Shown piece after piece: positions 33,686-45,022 of a stretch of 64,000 nt of DNA. The position numbers and the translations under genes are program-made. The notes below the pieces were generated by a model, which did not search any database, was not told where the DNA came from, and saw nothing but the letters and a program-made list of their open reading frames with translations. Source of the DNA: Diphasiastrum complanatum (lineage: Eukaryota; Streptophyta; Lycopodiopsida; Lycopodiales; Lycopodiaceae); contig CM055103.1 of assembly GCA_029204225.1 (NCBI GenBank), positions 437,971-501,970 of the forward strand. Reading direction: 5' to 3'. Each line of letters starts with the position of its first letter. Position 1 is the first letter of the stretch.

Positions 33686-33942
33686 AAATTATGGAGAGCC
33701 CCCCACGAGTCACTAAGCCCAACTCTGGACTGCTGTGGGCTGTACTGCGCAGGAGGCAGCCAGGCAGTCGGAGGAGATGATGAGCAGGCAGGCGGGCGGA
33801 GGACAGCAGACAGGCAGGAAGCCGGAAGGCTGAGGGGTGCGCTGGGTCGGTGAGTTGGGGCCCTGGGTGTGAGACTGAGCAGGCACCTGCCAGGTGCCTG
33901 CAACATTTCAGCACCCACAGGGTGCTGAAATTATGGAGAGCC
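33686..33942. mobile_element. Candidate 227-bp insertion with 15-bp flanking repeat and two hairpins
   Basis: AAATTATGGAGAGCC occurs at 33,686-33,700 and again at 33,928-33,942. The 227 bp between are GC-rich, unlike the surroundings, and end in two adjacent hairpins: arms 33,879-33,889 / 33,891-33,901 (11 bp, one-base centre) and 33,906-33,916 / 33,920-33,930 (11 bp, loop ACA). No coding region recognised. The second repeat copy abuts segment R. A tandem duplication with later divergence is an alternative. Confidence 0.5.
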
Positions 33943-34391
33943 GTATGCCTTTGTTGATTAAAATCGGCTTGGGGGAAAATTGTCAATGCATTTGCTAATC
34001 TTTGAGCTGGCACGTTGTGACATATGATTGTGGATTTGCATGATGTATTATTGGGAACGACATCGATATTGTTAAACTAGCATGATTTCGTTTAACCTCG
34101 AATGAATCTAAGTAGCATGCTAGGTATGCATAGTATACATCATTACGACATATGAAGACGCTTGTATTTTCTAGCACGATATGATTCCTTTCTGCCGCTT
34201 TTTAAAACTAGAGTTGTTCGTATGTCACACGTAGCTTTCAAGAATCGTTAAACGTCATGTTTTTGCAATAAAATGTTGAGTCACTAAACCGGGTCTCTTT
34301 GAAACACAAGAGCAAGCCGTCCACCAAACGTGGTTGAAACACACCACCTTGGTTAAGAGTCGCACTAGTCATACCCGCCATTGGAAATGTC
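33943..34391 (+). repeat. Segment R, arm 1 of inverted duplication
   Basis: Reverse complement of 38,550-38,993, about 90% identical by eye, beginning 'gtatgcctttgttgatt' and ending 'ggaaatg'. In the other arm it is contiguous with segment P; here P lies 5.4 kb to the left. Confidence 0.82.
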
Positions 34392-34876
34392 TTGAATTTA
34401 CGCATGTTTGATGTATCGCTTACGGAAGCTCGACTGCCACATTATCAATCCATCTTATACTACTTCAGATGAAGCATATAAGCCTCGTATCACTAGACAA
34501 TATCGGCGTGGCCCGATCAAATGGGCCCCATGAAACATCCATCTCGGTGTCTTTTGTAGACCTACCCTTGGTGTGTCAGATGATATAATTGTCAGCAGGT
34601 GGTTGACTCGTACAGTTCATAGCCCTACGTATAGGTAATAACTCTTCAAACAGTGGCTCGTGATGAGATTTTGCCCGGCAGGTCATAGTTGCGCACTTGA
34701 CTGACAAACCAGTCTCTAACACTAATACTTTGTGGACCAACGGCATGGGTGATTACTCTTACAAGCAAAATAAAGGTTCTCCCCGGCAGACGCACCAATC
34801 TTAGGGCCTTTTTTGGCAGGGGATTGGTCTAGCCGAAAAAGTCCTACGAGGGTCAAGGGGCAACACGCCTCGGGGA
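34392..34876. other. Unassigned stretch before Gypsy I gag
   Basis: No match to the 3' LTR of I and no coding signal; it may contain remnants of I's leader. Confidence 0.4.
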
Positions 34877-35750
34877 ATGATTCGAAAAAATACTAGCATC
34901 TTCTCATACGTGGAACAAAAGCTCGATACCATACCCACAAAAGCCCTATGGATTCTGACCCTCGCCGTCATGTACCTGAGAGGTAAAGCATTTACCTGGT
35001 GGCAAGATATAAGGGGTAAGCCTGAAATTCCCAGAAATTGGAAGGATTTTTGTAAGGCCTTCAAGGCGGCCTTCCTTCCTATTCTTGATGATTTTGAATT
35101 TTATCGTCAGTATGCAACAATCCATATGGGGAACCGGCCCCTGGATCAGTATTTACAAGAATTTTAAGAGGTCTATTCTCGTTTTGCAACTAGAATAGAT
35201 CCCTTGTTAGTAAATTTGCATTTTATACTGGGGTTGCCAAGAGACTACCAACTAGAGGTCAGGAGGAACCAGCCTCTTACCCTCGAGGATGCATACTCGT
35301 ACGATGGCTAAGCCTGAGACTGGTGTCTTGCCCGACGTAAAGGGTAAGAGGCCTTTCTTTCCAAAGAAATCGAAAGATAAGGCAAAGGAAGGGGCTTCAG
35401 GTTCAAGGAAATCGAAGAAAAGATCTACCTTGGACCAGGAAACCTTCATGAAAGCCAGAAGCGACAATCTGTGCTTCAATTGCATGGAACCAGGTCATGT
35501 CGTGAAGGAATGTCCAAAGAAACGGAAAGCTAAAGGGGCATCTTTTAAGACGCCAGGTAAATCTAGCATATCTAGTGTAGATCTTTCCTTTGCTGGTAAT
35601 TCTGTGTGTGAGCATTGTTGTTTTAATATGGCTGTTTTTGGCCCTCATGACCTCATTCGGATGAAGGGGGTTGTGGGTGGCCAAGCCATAACTGTTTTAT
35701 TTGACGATGAAGGGGGTTGTGGGTGGCCAAGTCGTAACTGTTTTATTTGA
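34877..35750 (+). pseudogene. Gypsy I gag, zinc knuckle and protease start (broken)
   Basis: Frame 34,877-35,167 has VMYLRGKAFTWWQDI and FLPILDDFEFYRQ, the Retrotrans_gag core. A TAA at 35,165 and a frameshift near 35,280 follow. Frame 35,289-35,750 has the knuckle CFNCMEPGHVVKEC and the pre-protease region VDLSFAGNSVCEHCCFNMA. A 46-bp tandem duplication (35,661-35,706 repeated at 35,707-35,752) shifts the frame exactly at the protease active site. Confidence 0.87.
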
Positions 35751-37620
35751 CGATGGTTCCACACATAATTTTATTAACGCTAATTTGTTGCAGAAACTAA
35801 AGGTGGAAACAAGGCAAAGTGACCACCGATACACAGTGAAGCTGGCAACTGGAGCGGAAAGCCAAGTTTGGGACCAGATAGTCCCACGTCTACCAATAGA
35901 GATACAAGCCTATAAGGGTAAATTAGACTTTCATATTATGAATCTAGATAGGGTAGATGTTATACTTGGTAAGGAATGGTTTTATGAGAGGAACGAGTCT
36001 ATGAAGTCAGAGATGCTCCAAGAATTTCATAATGACATTGAGTACCGGAAGGGTACTTCTAATAGTGTCGCGGATGCCTTAAGCCGGATTGGAGAGGTCA
36101 ATCACTTAAGCTTTTTTGAGATCCAATCTGAGTTGTATCTGTCCTTAAGAGATTTGTGTAAGACCGATAGGTACTTATGTCGTATTTGGCTAGACGTCCT
36201 GGCAGGTTCTACTAGATCTAGTGATAAGCTTGGAATGCAGAATTCCAAGATTTCTCCTCAGGACAAGATACAAAGAGACTATTCCATTAGGAATGGGTTA
36301 CTTTTCCGGAATGGAAAAGTTTGTGTGCCATAAAATGATGATATAAGGGCCCAAATCCTGCATGAATGTCATGACAGCCCGTGTGTAGGGCACCCTGGCG
36401 CTCAAAGGACACTTGACTTAGTAAAAAGGAACTTTTACTGGCCAAATTTAAAAAGTCAGGTGGAGGCATATGTTCGCAATTGTGCGCAATGCCAAGTTAA
36501 CAAAGCTGAAAGACTTAAGGCAGTTGGTTTGTTAATGCCCTTGGAAATTCCCGAAAGAAAGTGGGAAAGCATTTCCATGGACTTTGTGGTTGGGCTACCT
36601 CGGACAGGGAAGCGAAATGATGCCATTTGGGTAATAGTTGACAGGTTAACTAAAATGGCACAGTTCATACCAACCAAGCAAACTGTCAAAGCTTCTGAAC
36701 TTGCACAGCTTTTCGTGGAAAAGTTGTTCAGGTTGTTTGGGTTGCCGAATGACATTGTTAGTGATCGAGATCCAAAGTTCACTGGCAAATTCTGGCAAGC
36801 GGTCTTTGAGAAATTAGAGACCACTCTAAGTTTGGGGTCTTCATATCATCCTGAATCGGATGGTCAGACAGAGAGGACAAACCAGTCTATGGAAGATATG
36901 CTTCGAGGATATGTTTCTAGAAGACAGTCGGATTGGGAAAGGTACCTTCCAATGATTGAGTTTGCGTATAATAGCGCAAAGCACTCAGCGAAGGGTTTTA
37001 GTCCATTTTCTCTGAAGTATGGTTTCCAGCCTAGGGCTCCCATTTTAGTGGGCCTCAAAGGCCTCAAGGTTAAGGCAGCAGTAGATTTCCTGCATGATAT
37101 GGAAGAGATGTTGCTTGTTGCTCGCGAAAACGTAAAAACGGCTCAGGATAGAGCCCAGTTTTACGCCAATCAAAAGCGACAACCTAGGGTCTATGAGGAG
37201 GGGGCTTGGGTATATCTTAGAATCCCAAAAGATTCTAAGGTTCTAAGGACTGGAAAATGTCCTAAGTTGTCACCTCATTACACAAGGCCATTCCGTATAG
37301 TAAAGAAACTCCATTGGAATGCGTACCAGCTGGAACTTCCTCAAGGTGTTAAGGTACATCCAGTTTTTCAAATTAGTCGTTTAAAGGAACGACTTGGTGG
37401 AAAGGATGACTTGATGCCTCAGGAGGACTTAATTCAGCTGGAAGACCTATCATCCTTTGTACCTACTGAACCACAGGCCATTGTTGATGTACGTCAACGT
37501 GGGCTCAGGAACCAGTAGGTGACTGAGTACTTGGTTCGTTGGAAAGGAAGTTCCGAGGATGACGATACTTGGGAGAAAGAACATGACCTTAAACTAAGAT
37601 TCCCTAGATTCCTTCCTTAG
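35701..37620 (+). pseudogene. Gypsy I protease, RNase H tail, integrase and chromodomain
   Basis: Protease reads VLFDDGSTHNF, with DDGS where DSG or DTG is usual, up to LGKEWFYERNESM near 35,995. The frame then passes without interruption into the RNase H tail (IEYRKGTSNSVADALSRIG), so reverse transcriptase and most of RNase H are deleted in frame. One TAA at 36,331 precedes integrase: zinc site HECHDSPCVGHPG...CAQCQVNKA, catalytic residues in SMDFVVGLPRT, SDRDPKFTGKFW and the Glu region DGQTERTNQ. A TAG at 37,516 separates the chromodomain, which ends with TAG near 37,618. Confidence 0.9.
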
Positions 37621-37647
37621 ATAAGGAATTTTTTAAGGAAGAGGGAA

Positions 37648-38549
37648 TGTTAGGGACCCAACTCCTTTGGGTCCCAAACTCAGACTTGAGACTGGACGAT
37701 GACTGGGCCTGTAGACTTGACCGGTGACTCGTGAACCTGCATGGTTGCCACGTGTCATGATCCAGGAGTGCACATGGCTTGGAGTCTCGGAGGTATACAA
37801 GGGGAGGATGACTCATTTGCCATCCATTCTATCTACCTAGGAGGAGGTGGATGGAGAGCGTGTGCACGGCCAGGATGTATTGCTAGCATGAGGCAAGAGA
37901 TGGCTGAGAGCCTAGGCGGTGGTATGGGACGCCGTCTGGGAAGGAGGTCGGATCCAGCTTGATACGGTCACAGGCCAGGGCACGGTGGGTGGACCTGGAT
38001 TAGGTCCTATGGCGGGGTGGAACGTGAATCGTTCGGTCTCTTGTGGTTAACCGACACTTGGAGGTTTGCAGTAAGTAGGATTGTAACAATACCCTACGTG
38101 TTTAGGAGCCATCCTTATGCCTTTAGGACGTTATCCTTTAAGACTCGAAAAGTGTCTCTAATCCCTTAGGGTACTGCCTTTAAGATCTAGGACTATGCCT
38201 TTAGATAGCCTTTAAGTCTAGGAGTATGACCTTGGTGCAATGTATATCATAGTGTAAGCAAATGCCTTCGAGGTCATGTGACCCTCAATGGGTGAGGCTA
38301 AGCCCTTAGCAGTCTATAGGCAATGGGGCGGGTGTAGGCAACCTTCATAGTGATGCTCGTGGAAATCATCAATACTCATCCGAGATCATAGCACATACAA
38401 AACCTTGCAATATCAGTGTTCATCCAATGGGTATGAGGAGGTGTCACCTCATTCTTAGTTGTTTTTCCGTGCTATGTGGGGTACAAGTTATATGCGCCGC
38501 TTGGTTTGGTGGTATTTCGCCGACCGTCGGGCCTAGGTATTTCGCTAGG
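37648..38549 (+). repeat. 3' LTR of Gypsy I (right limit inferred)
   Basis: Starts TGTTAGGGACCC after the purine tract AAGGAAGAGGGAA. Contains irregular repeats of 'tgcctttaag/tgcctttagg' near 38,115-38,210. The right limit is set where segment R begins. Confidence 0.7.
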
Positions 38550-38993
38550 CATTTCCGATGGCGGGTGTGACTAGTGCGACTCTTAACCAAGGTGGTGTGC
38601 TTCACCCACGTTTGGTGGACGGTCCGCTCATGTTTCAAAGAGACCCGGTTTAGTGACTCAACATTTTATTGCAAAAACATGACGTTTAACAATTCTTGAA
38701 AGCTAGGTGTGACGTACGAAGAGCCTAGTTTTAAAAAACGGCAAAAAGGAAGCATATTGTGCTAGAAAATACAAGCGTCCCAATATGTCGTAATGATGTA
38801 TATTATGCATACCTAGCATGCTACTTAGATTCATTCGAAGTTAAACAAAATCATGCTAGTTTAACAATACCAATGTCGTTCCCAATAATACATCATGCAA
38901 ATCCACAATCATATGTCACAATGTACAAGCTCAAAGATTAGCAAATGCATTGACAATTTTTCCCAAAGCCGATTTTAATCAACAAAGGCATAC
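38550..38993 (-). repeat. Segment R, arm 2 of inverted duplication
   Basis: Inverse copy of 33,943-34,391. Directly continuous with segment P on its right. Confidence 0.82.
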
Positions 38994-39461
38994 CTCGTGT
39001 ATTGGAGGAAGATACTAAGGAATACCCCAAGTCACGAGCCCATTCAACATCTCCTACGACCCTTGCTGGACCAACAAAGTGATAGTCGCAACATACAAAG
39101 TTCCTGTTTGAATGGTAACTACTTCCACCGACAGATGATATAAACACAGCGCTTTGCACTATCAGAAGATTTTAGTATAGGATGGCTGATTTGTGATATA
39201 TGATAAGAAGACTCAGAATTTACCCACATCAGAGTCCAAACCTTCGAAGATACATCCCCTGATTACGCATCTTCAATGATGTCAAGGATACTAACTGCCA
39301 CATGTCCAACGACCTAGACAAGAAAATCAGATTGGCAATCTAAAACTGAAACCATCTGCCATTAGATCTGGAAGCACATACCCGTTTTCTGATCAAAGAC
39401 GCCAATCAGCCTGGCCTGGTGCAAAAGATAAACGAGGGAGAAGCAAATCCTCCCTACTTAA
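38994..39461 (-). repeat. Segment P, arm 2, inner part
   Basis: Inverse copy of 28,147-28,568, cut at CTTAA (39,457-39,461) by element F and resuming at 56,747. Confidence 0.82.
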
Positions 39462-39845
39462 TATTAGGAAAATGGACAAGATCACACAATGGTAGAATGA
39501 CTCTGGATCTCCACCCACTATCCTGTACCTGGCTCTACACCCACAATCCACCATATAGCTTGGAGGACCAACGCTAGACCTCCAAGAGATCATGCACAGT
39601 TACCACTGTGGATGTGGATGCCTCTCACATGCACACTGTGGGTCCTACTCAAGTCTAGGGACCCACCCTTAGTTACTAAGGGTGTCCTCCACTCAGTGGC
39701 ACTCCCTATGGATATAAACCAAGCCCTCTAGATCCTAGTACCTAAGGGTTATTATCCCGAACTACGGGGCTGAGTGTCACCCCGCCGGGACCCCTTAGGG
39801 ACTAACGAGCCACATGTACCCTTGTGTTTGCCAATGGCCATAACA
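39462..39845 (-). repeat. 3' LTR of Gypsy F
   Basis: On the minus strand it starts TGTTATGGCC and runs to the CTTAA duplication; the outer end reads CCTAATA instead of ending in CA. The purine tract (reverse complement of 'ctcccccccctaaaaggag') lies at about 39,847-39,866. Matches 56,470-56,746 well. Confidence 0.8.
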
Positions 39846-39855
39846 ACTCCCCCCC

Positions 39856-40119
39856 CTAAAAGGAGCTTTCGTCCTCGAAAGCAAAATCTTCAAGGATGAA
39901 ATCAAGATACCTCTTGCGAAGCTTGCTTACAGACTCTCAAGTTGACGCTTCTTGGGACCCATCCTTCCACTTAACTAAAACTTCTCGAAAGACCGCATGA
40001 CGAGTTTTGCGGTTTTGGATATTCAAAATTTCCTCTGGTTCGTGTGGCAAGGAATTAGGTTCCTTAAAGTCTATTAGGGTTTGTTCTGAGACAATATTGT
40101 CTCCTTCTCGCATCACCCG
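39856..40119 (-). pseudogene. Gypsy F integrase C-terminus / chromodomain
   Basis: Reads EVLVKWKDGSQEAST, then TGA where the chromodomain Trp is expected, then ESVSKLRKRYLDFILEDFAF to a stop at 39,856, beside the polypurine tract. Its start is cut by insertion G; joined to 45,381 the frame is continuous (VSRLKRVMREGDN). Confidence 0.87.
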
Positions 40120-40477
40120 TGTAATAGATCCTAACACCACAGTAGGGCAAACACTAACTGATCCACCCAACCTTGCCTACTCCCTGATATAGAGTAAGCC
40201 CCTCCTAGCCCAGTGTGAGGACTGGTAGCATGCTACTGCCAAGTGTCGGCCACGTGGCACTGACGTGGCCGACTGCACGTCGGGACCCAACTGGGGGCCC
40301 TATCCTGCTGACAGGGTCCCTAGGCTGTGTTAGGCCCGCCATGGCTATGGACCGTGCTGGGGCACACTACTCACACTGTCTTGCCCTGTTGGTCATGTAC
40401 GCTGGACACGACCCTGACTGTGGTATCTGACCTATCTGTGTTCTCTAGGGTTCGGCACTGGTTACGAGCTCGTAACA
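40120..40477 (-). repeat. 3' LTR of Gypsy G
   Basis: Minus strand TGTTACGAGC...CTATTACA, 358 bp. Contains a TATA-like 'tctatatca' (40,182-40,195) and an 11-bp inverted repeat with G-box (40,245-40,255 / 40,263-40,273). Confidence 0.96.
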
Positions 40478-40490
40478 CTCCCTCCCCCTT
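40478..40490 (-). other. Polypurine tract, Gypsy G
   Basis: Minus strand AAGGGGGAGGGAG directly before the 3' LTR; it overlaps the end of the integrase ORF. Confidence 0.85.
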
Positions 40491-43400
40491 AAGAACCGTC
40501 TTGGTCCTCTAAGACAAAGTCTGGAAAAATCTTGCGAAGGACGCTGCCTCTTTCCCAAGTGGCATTCTCAACAGGCTGATCATTCCACTTAACCAGATAT
40601 TCTCGGTATAGAGTATGACGAGTCTGCGTCTCTCTACTATCAAGAATTTCCTCTGGTTCATGTGGAGGTTGTTGAGGATCCAATGGGAGAACTAGAACAC
40701 TGTCCCCTACCAGATTATCTGATCTGGTTAAGGCTTTTCGTAACTGACTTACATGAAAAACTGGAAAAACCTTACTGCTGTGTGGGAGTTCTAGTTCATA
40801 GGTGACCTCGCCTAGTCTCCTACTGATGGTAAAGGGACCACAATACCTTGGAGACAACTTAGCACACACTCCTGATTTGAGGGTTTTAGAGTCAACTGGG
40901 ACTCTCAAGTAGACTCTCTCACCAGTGGAGAACTGCACATCCCGTCTGTGTGGATCTGCATAATGCCTGGCTCGATCCTGGGATTGTCTAATGCTACGCT
41001 TAGCATGTTCTATCATCTGGTTTAGGTCTTCTAAAAAGTTTCTGGCTGCTTCAACTTTTTCTTGTTTAAACCCTACAACTGTGGGTGAGCGTGGCTGAAA
41101 ACCGTACATCAGCATAAATGGGCTGTATCCCGTAGCTGAATGGTTGGTACTGTTGTAAGCAAACTCTAATATCGAGAGATACTCCTCCCAATTAGTCTGC
41201 CTCTTGCTGACGTATGCACGAAGCATATCCTCCAGCACTTGATTTACCCTTTCTGTTTGACCGTCCGTCTGTGGATGGTCGGTGGTACTCATATTAAGTT
41301 TAGTATGGAGATGATGGAATACTGCCTTCCAAAAATTTCTAGTAAACTTACTGTCCCGGTCGCTGACTATGCCGGAAGGTAGACCGTACAATTTAAATAG
41401 CCCGTCTACAAACAACCTCGCTAACTCTGGAGCTCTAACGGTTGTTTTGGTCGGAATAAATGAGCCATTTTGGTCAGACGGTCAACTGTGACCCATATAG
41501 CGTCATTACCCTTTTGGGTTTTAGGCAGGCCTACTATAAAATCCATGGAGATACTCTCCCATTTACCAGCTGGTATTTCTAAGGGATGCAACAACCCTCC
41601 TGCCTTTAAACGCTCTGCTTTATTTACTTGACATTTCTGGCAACTGGTTACATACTGGTGGACGTCCTTTTTCATACTGGGCCAGAAAAATTGCCTACGA
41701 AGAAGCTCATAGGTCTTCTGTATGCCTGGGTGTCCCGCGCTAGGATTGTCATGACATTCATATAGGACCTGCTGCCTATAATCCTCTGAATTGGGGACAC
41801 ATACTCTATCTCTATAGAGCAAGTACTCATCCTGAATGGAATACTGTTTCCATTTGAATCCTTGAGTCAACTGACCCTCAACCACTGGGGTTTGCTTGGG
41901 TGATACAGGCTCAGAATCCTCAACGTCATCTGACGACGTATACTCGGACTCATTATCATCCTCAACGGAAGCTGCCGTATTCTTGGATGAACTGGCACCA
42001 GCCCCGGGAACTGGTTCTGGAGTCTGTAACTGTCTGTTCTGGACTGAGTTCCAGATAATAGAGAAGAATGCATCATGCTGGCATTTCCCTCTCAAGGACT
42101 CGAGTAACTCATTACGAATCTGAGTAAAACTCAGCTCGTTTATCATAGACATTCTGCTAAGGGCATCTGCTACTGTATTGAATTTTCCACGCCTATATCT
42201 GATAGACATGTCAAACTCTTGCATCAACTCTGCCCAACGAGCTTTCCGACCTCTAAGCTCAGGTTGATTGCAAAGGTATCTGAGACTCTCATGGTCTGTC
42301 ACGACCTCAAAGTTGGCACCATACAAATAATGCCTCCAAGTCTTAAGGGCATGGACTATAGAAAAGAGTTCCTTTTCATAGGCACTATACCTAGTCTGTG
42401 CTGGCTCGAGTTTTTTACTCTCGAACGCAACTGGTCGTCCACCCTGAGTTAGCACAGCACCTACTGCAAAGTCGCTAGCATCTGTTTCGACCACAAATGG
42501 CTGATTGGGGTCGACGACCTTTAAAACTGGTGCTGTAGCTAAGGCTGTTTTGAGAGCATCAAAGCTCTCCTGTTGTGCGGACTCCCAAATGAACTCCTTT
42601 CCCTTCCCCTTAAGGAGATTTGTCATAGGGACTGCTATCTGAGCATATTCCTTGACAAATCGTCTGTAATATCCCGCCAGACCAAGAAAGATTTGAAGTT
42701 CCAAAATATTCTGAGGTCTCAGCCAACTGAGTATGGCTTTAACCTTATTTGGGTCCATCTTAATCCCATCTGAAGAGATAATGTGACCCAAATATGCTAC
42801 TTCTTCAACGAAGAATTCACACTTGGATTGTTTAGCATAAAGCTTATGCTTTCTGAGCAGTCGAAACACCTTTCTGAGGTGTTTTAGATGCTCCTTCCTC
42901 GTTTTGCTGTAGACGAGGATGTCATCTAAAAATACGACTACAAACTTACCCAAGTATGGTCTGAGGACACTGTTCATCAAGGTCATAAAGGTAGCTGGAG
43001 CATTTGTGAGCCCAAATGGCATCACCTTAAACTCATAATGACCGTGACGAGTCCTAAAAGCTGTTTTCGAGACATCTTCTGATTTTATACGGACTTGATG
43101 ATATCCCGATCTGAGGTCTATTTTGCTGAAAAACTTAGCCCCGTCGAGTTGATCAAACAACTCGTCTGCCCGAGGCATAGGGTATTTATTCTTAATTGTG
43201 ACTTTATTGAGGGCTCTGTAATCTACGCAAAGACGCATAGACCCCTCCTTCTTTTTCACCAATAGGACTACTGGTCTGAATTTGGCCTTTCCCAAGATAG
43301 TCTGTTAACTGCCTAGTTATTTCTTCATCCTCTGTTCGGCTGACCCGATACGGAGGTTTAGAAACAGGTGCTGTACCTGGTACTAGGTTTATTACATGAT

Positions 43401-43836
43401 CTACCTCTCTGGTAGGTGGTAAACCATGTGGCAAATCTTCAGGAAAAACATCTTTAAATTTAGACAATAAAGTTTCTAATTTACTGATTTTCTGCTGAAT
43501 AGAACTGGAAATAGAAACTTCAGGAATAAACTGAAAGTCACATAAGAATACCTGATGGTCTTCGTCTCCGATTAGCTGACAGAGCTCTGAACTGCAGACC
43601 ATAGGGCTGTTGGGAACATCATGCTCCCCATGCAACTGGATCTCTCGGCCTTTATACTGAAAGCTGAGGGTGTTCTCCTGATAGTTTCTGTGGAGGGAAG
43701 GTCCTAAACTGTAGAGCCAATCTCTCCCGAGAACAATGTCTGTTCGATCCAGGTGCATTATCTGAAAGTTTATTTGATCTTGGTACCCCTGAATACCAAG
43801 ATTTAACTTACTTATTTCTATCCTTCTCTTCCCCAT
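40489..43836 (-). pseudogene. Gypsy G protease remnant, RT, RNase H, integrase, chromodomain
   Basis: 43,836-43,204 begins in the protease tail (IVLGRDWLYSLG) and the RT lead-in (FPEDLPHGLPPTREVDHVIN). A 20-bp deletion near 43,280 shifts the frame. 43,295-41,421 is a long frame with RT ([25 protein letters not shown]), RNase H ([23 protein letters not shown]), the integrase zinc site ([22 protein letters not shown]) and the core start ([11 protein letters not shown]). A one-base deletion near 41,455 leads to 41,415-40,489 with SDRDSKFTRNFW, DGQTERVNQ and the chromodomain EYLVKWNDQPVENATWE. Confidence 0.92.
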
Positions 43837-44218
43837 TAAAAGTAGGAGGCTTTAAATCTTTAAAAACACTGGGGTGAGACCGTAAAGTCTCACCCGAAAC
43901 TGATGGAAGTGGAGAAGGGGATAACTGAGAAGTGGAGGGAAGGCTTCCTTTCGCGGAGCTCAAAATCAAGTTTTTGAGTTCAGCGAACGAGTCGTCCACA
44001 CTGGACTTGAAATTGGCTAATGCCAGCTTCAGTTCATCCACTTCTGTTACCAATTGGAGGAACTGCTCCTTGGTAACTAGTTCGTCGAGTTCTTCGGCGA
44101 ACTGTTCCTGTTCTTCTACTTCCATGGGTTCCTTCCCTTTTCTGTAAGCCAAGGCTTCTGTTTCAAGTTCGTCGAAGCCTCTCTCCTGGGGTTGATCAGG
44201 TCCCTGAGGAGTGGTCAT
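43808..44218 (-). pseudogene. Gypsy G gag, N-terminal part
   Basis: ATG at 44,218 (MTTPQGPDQP), an acidic, Glu-rich coiled-coil-like segment (EELDELVTKEQFLQLVTEVD) and the lead into the gag core (PPTFNGEEKDRN). It then joins the protease tail directly, so the gag core, zinc knuckle and protease active site are deleted. H retains them at 51,580-50,540. Confidence 0.9.
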
Positions 44219-45009
44219 CTTCGAAACTGAAAGAGAGCTACCTTAACTTCTGAAGGAAAAAAGTCTAAAAGACTAATTTACAACTGTACAAGGGAAAGGA
44301 AAGATGACTTAGCTGTTTCTGAGGACTGTACTTCCAAAGAAAGAATGAAGAGGAACCCTTTCAGCTCTTTTCCCCAAAATTTCAGACCTGCTGTTCCGAA
44401 AAATGCCAGTTTGAGGCTTCAAAACGGTACTAAATTTCCCGGTTTTTTGAGGATAGTAGCTCGCTGGTCTGATTGCAATCCAACTTGTCCACAAAAAGGC
44501 AAATCTGAAGTCCAAAAACCCTTCTGAGTTCTGAAAATTTCAGAAGTCTCCTACTCGCTGATCTGGTAGAAATCCTCTTGCTCCAAATCTCTGACGTTGG
44601 GGCCCAAAAACTTGTTGAAAAACCAGATTTTCAGAAGCACTGGCAGCGCTGGCCCTGCTCCTCTTTTTTGGCTTCCAACTCGCTGAAAACCAGTAACTTT
44701 TTCCCTGGAAATCGGATGTAGGTCTCTGACTGTACAGCGATGGAGGTGCTGGCTTCTTCCTACTCTAATTTCGCTGGGAAAACTACGAAGAATCCTCTGA
44801 AGTCAGTGAGAAACAGCTGTTTTTTCAGCGAGTTACCTACACTTGGAATCTGACTCCTTGCTACTGTGATTTCTCAGTGGAAATCAGAAGTTTGAAGGCT
44901 GCTCCTACAGCGATCCTCCTCCTCTATTCCTCTCTGAGAATCTGAGAAACACTTCCTATCTTCTGATAGCTTTCTCTACTGCTGTCCTAAACTCCCTAGG
45001 ATGGAGATG
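44219..45009 (-). other. Leader of Gypsy G
   Basis: About 790 bp of noncoding leader between primer site and gag with several 'ctcgctg' repeats (for example near 44,459, 44,551, 44,682) spaced irregularly. Confidence 0.65.
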
Positions 45010-45021
45010 GCTCTGATACCA
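45010..45021 (-). other. Primer binding site, Gypsy G
   Basis: Minus strand TGGTATCAGAGC, one base away from the 5' LTR; initiator tRNA-Met type. Confidence 0.93.
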
Positions 45022-45022
45022 G

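Larger units (their letters stand above)
34877..38549 (+). mobile_element. Ty3/Gypsy chromovirus remnant I (reverse transcriptase deleted)
   Basis: Plus-strand order: gag, CCHC knuckle, protease, RNase H tail, integrase, chromodomain, polypurine tract and a 3' LTR from 37,648. Integrase after RNase H defines Gypsy; the chromodomain-like end (YLVRWKGSSEDDDTWE) places it among chromoviruses. No 5' LTR was found, and the whole reverse transcriptase is missing. Confidence 0.85.

Noticed and set aside
33661-34013. Minus-strand frames rich in Pro, Ala and Ser over the GC-rich insert
   Set aside because: Overlapping frames in several phases arise from GC-rich composition and hairpins; no start context or domain.
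40215-40430. 71-codon plus-strand open frame starting MRTGSMLLPS, repeated at 45,118 and 46,952
   Set aside because: It lies inside the G/H LTRs, antisense to the element. The repetition is explained by LTR identity, not by a gene family.
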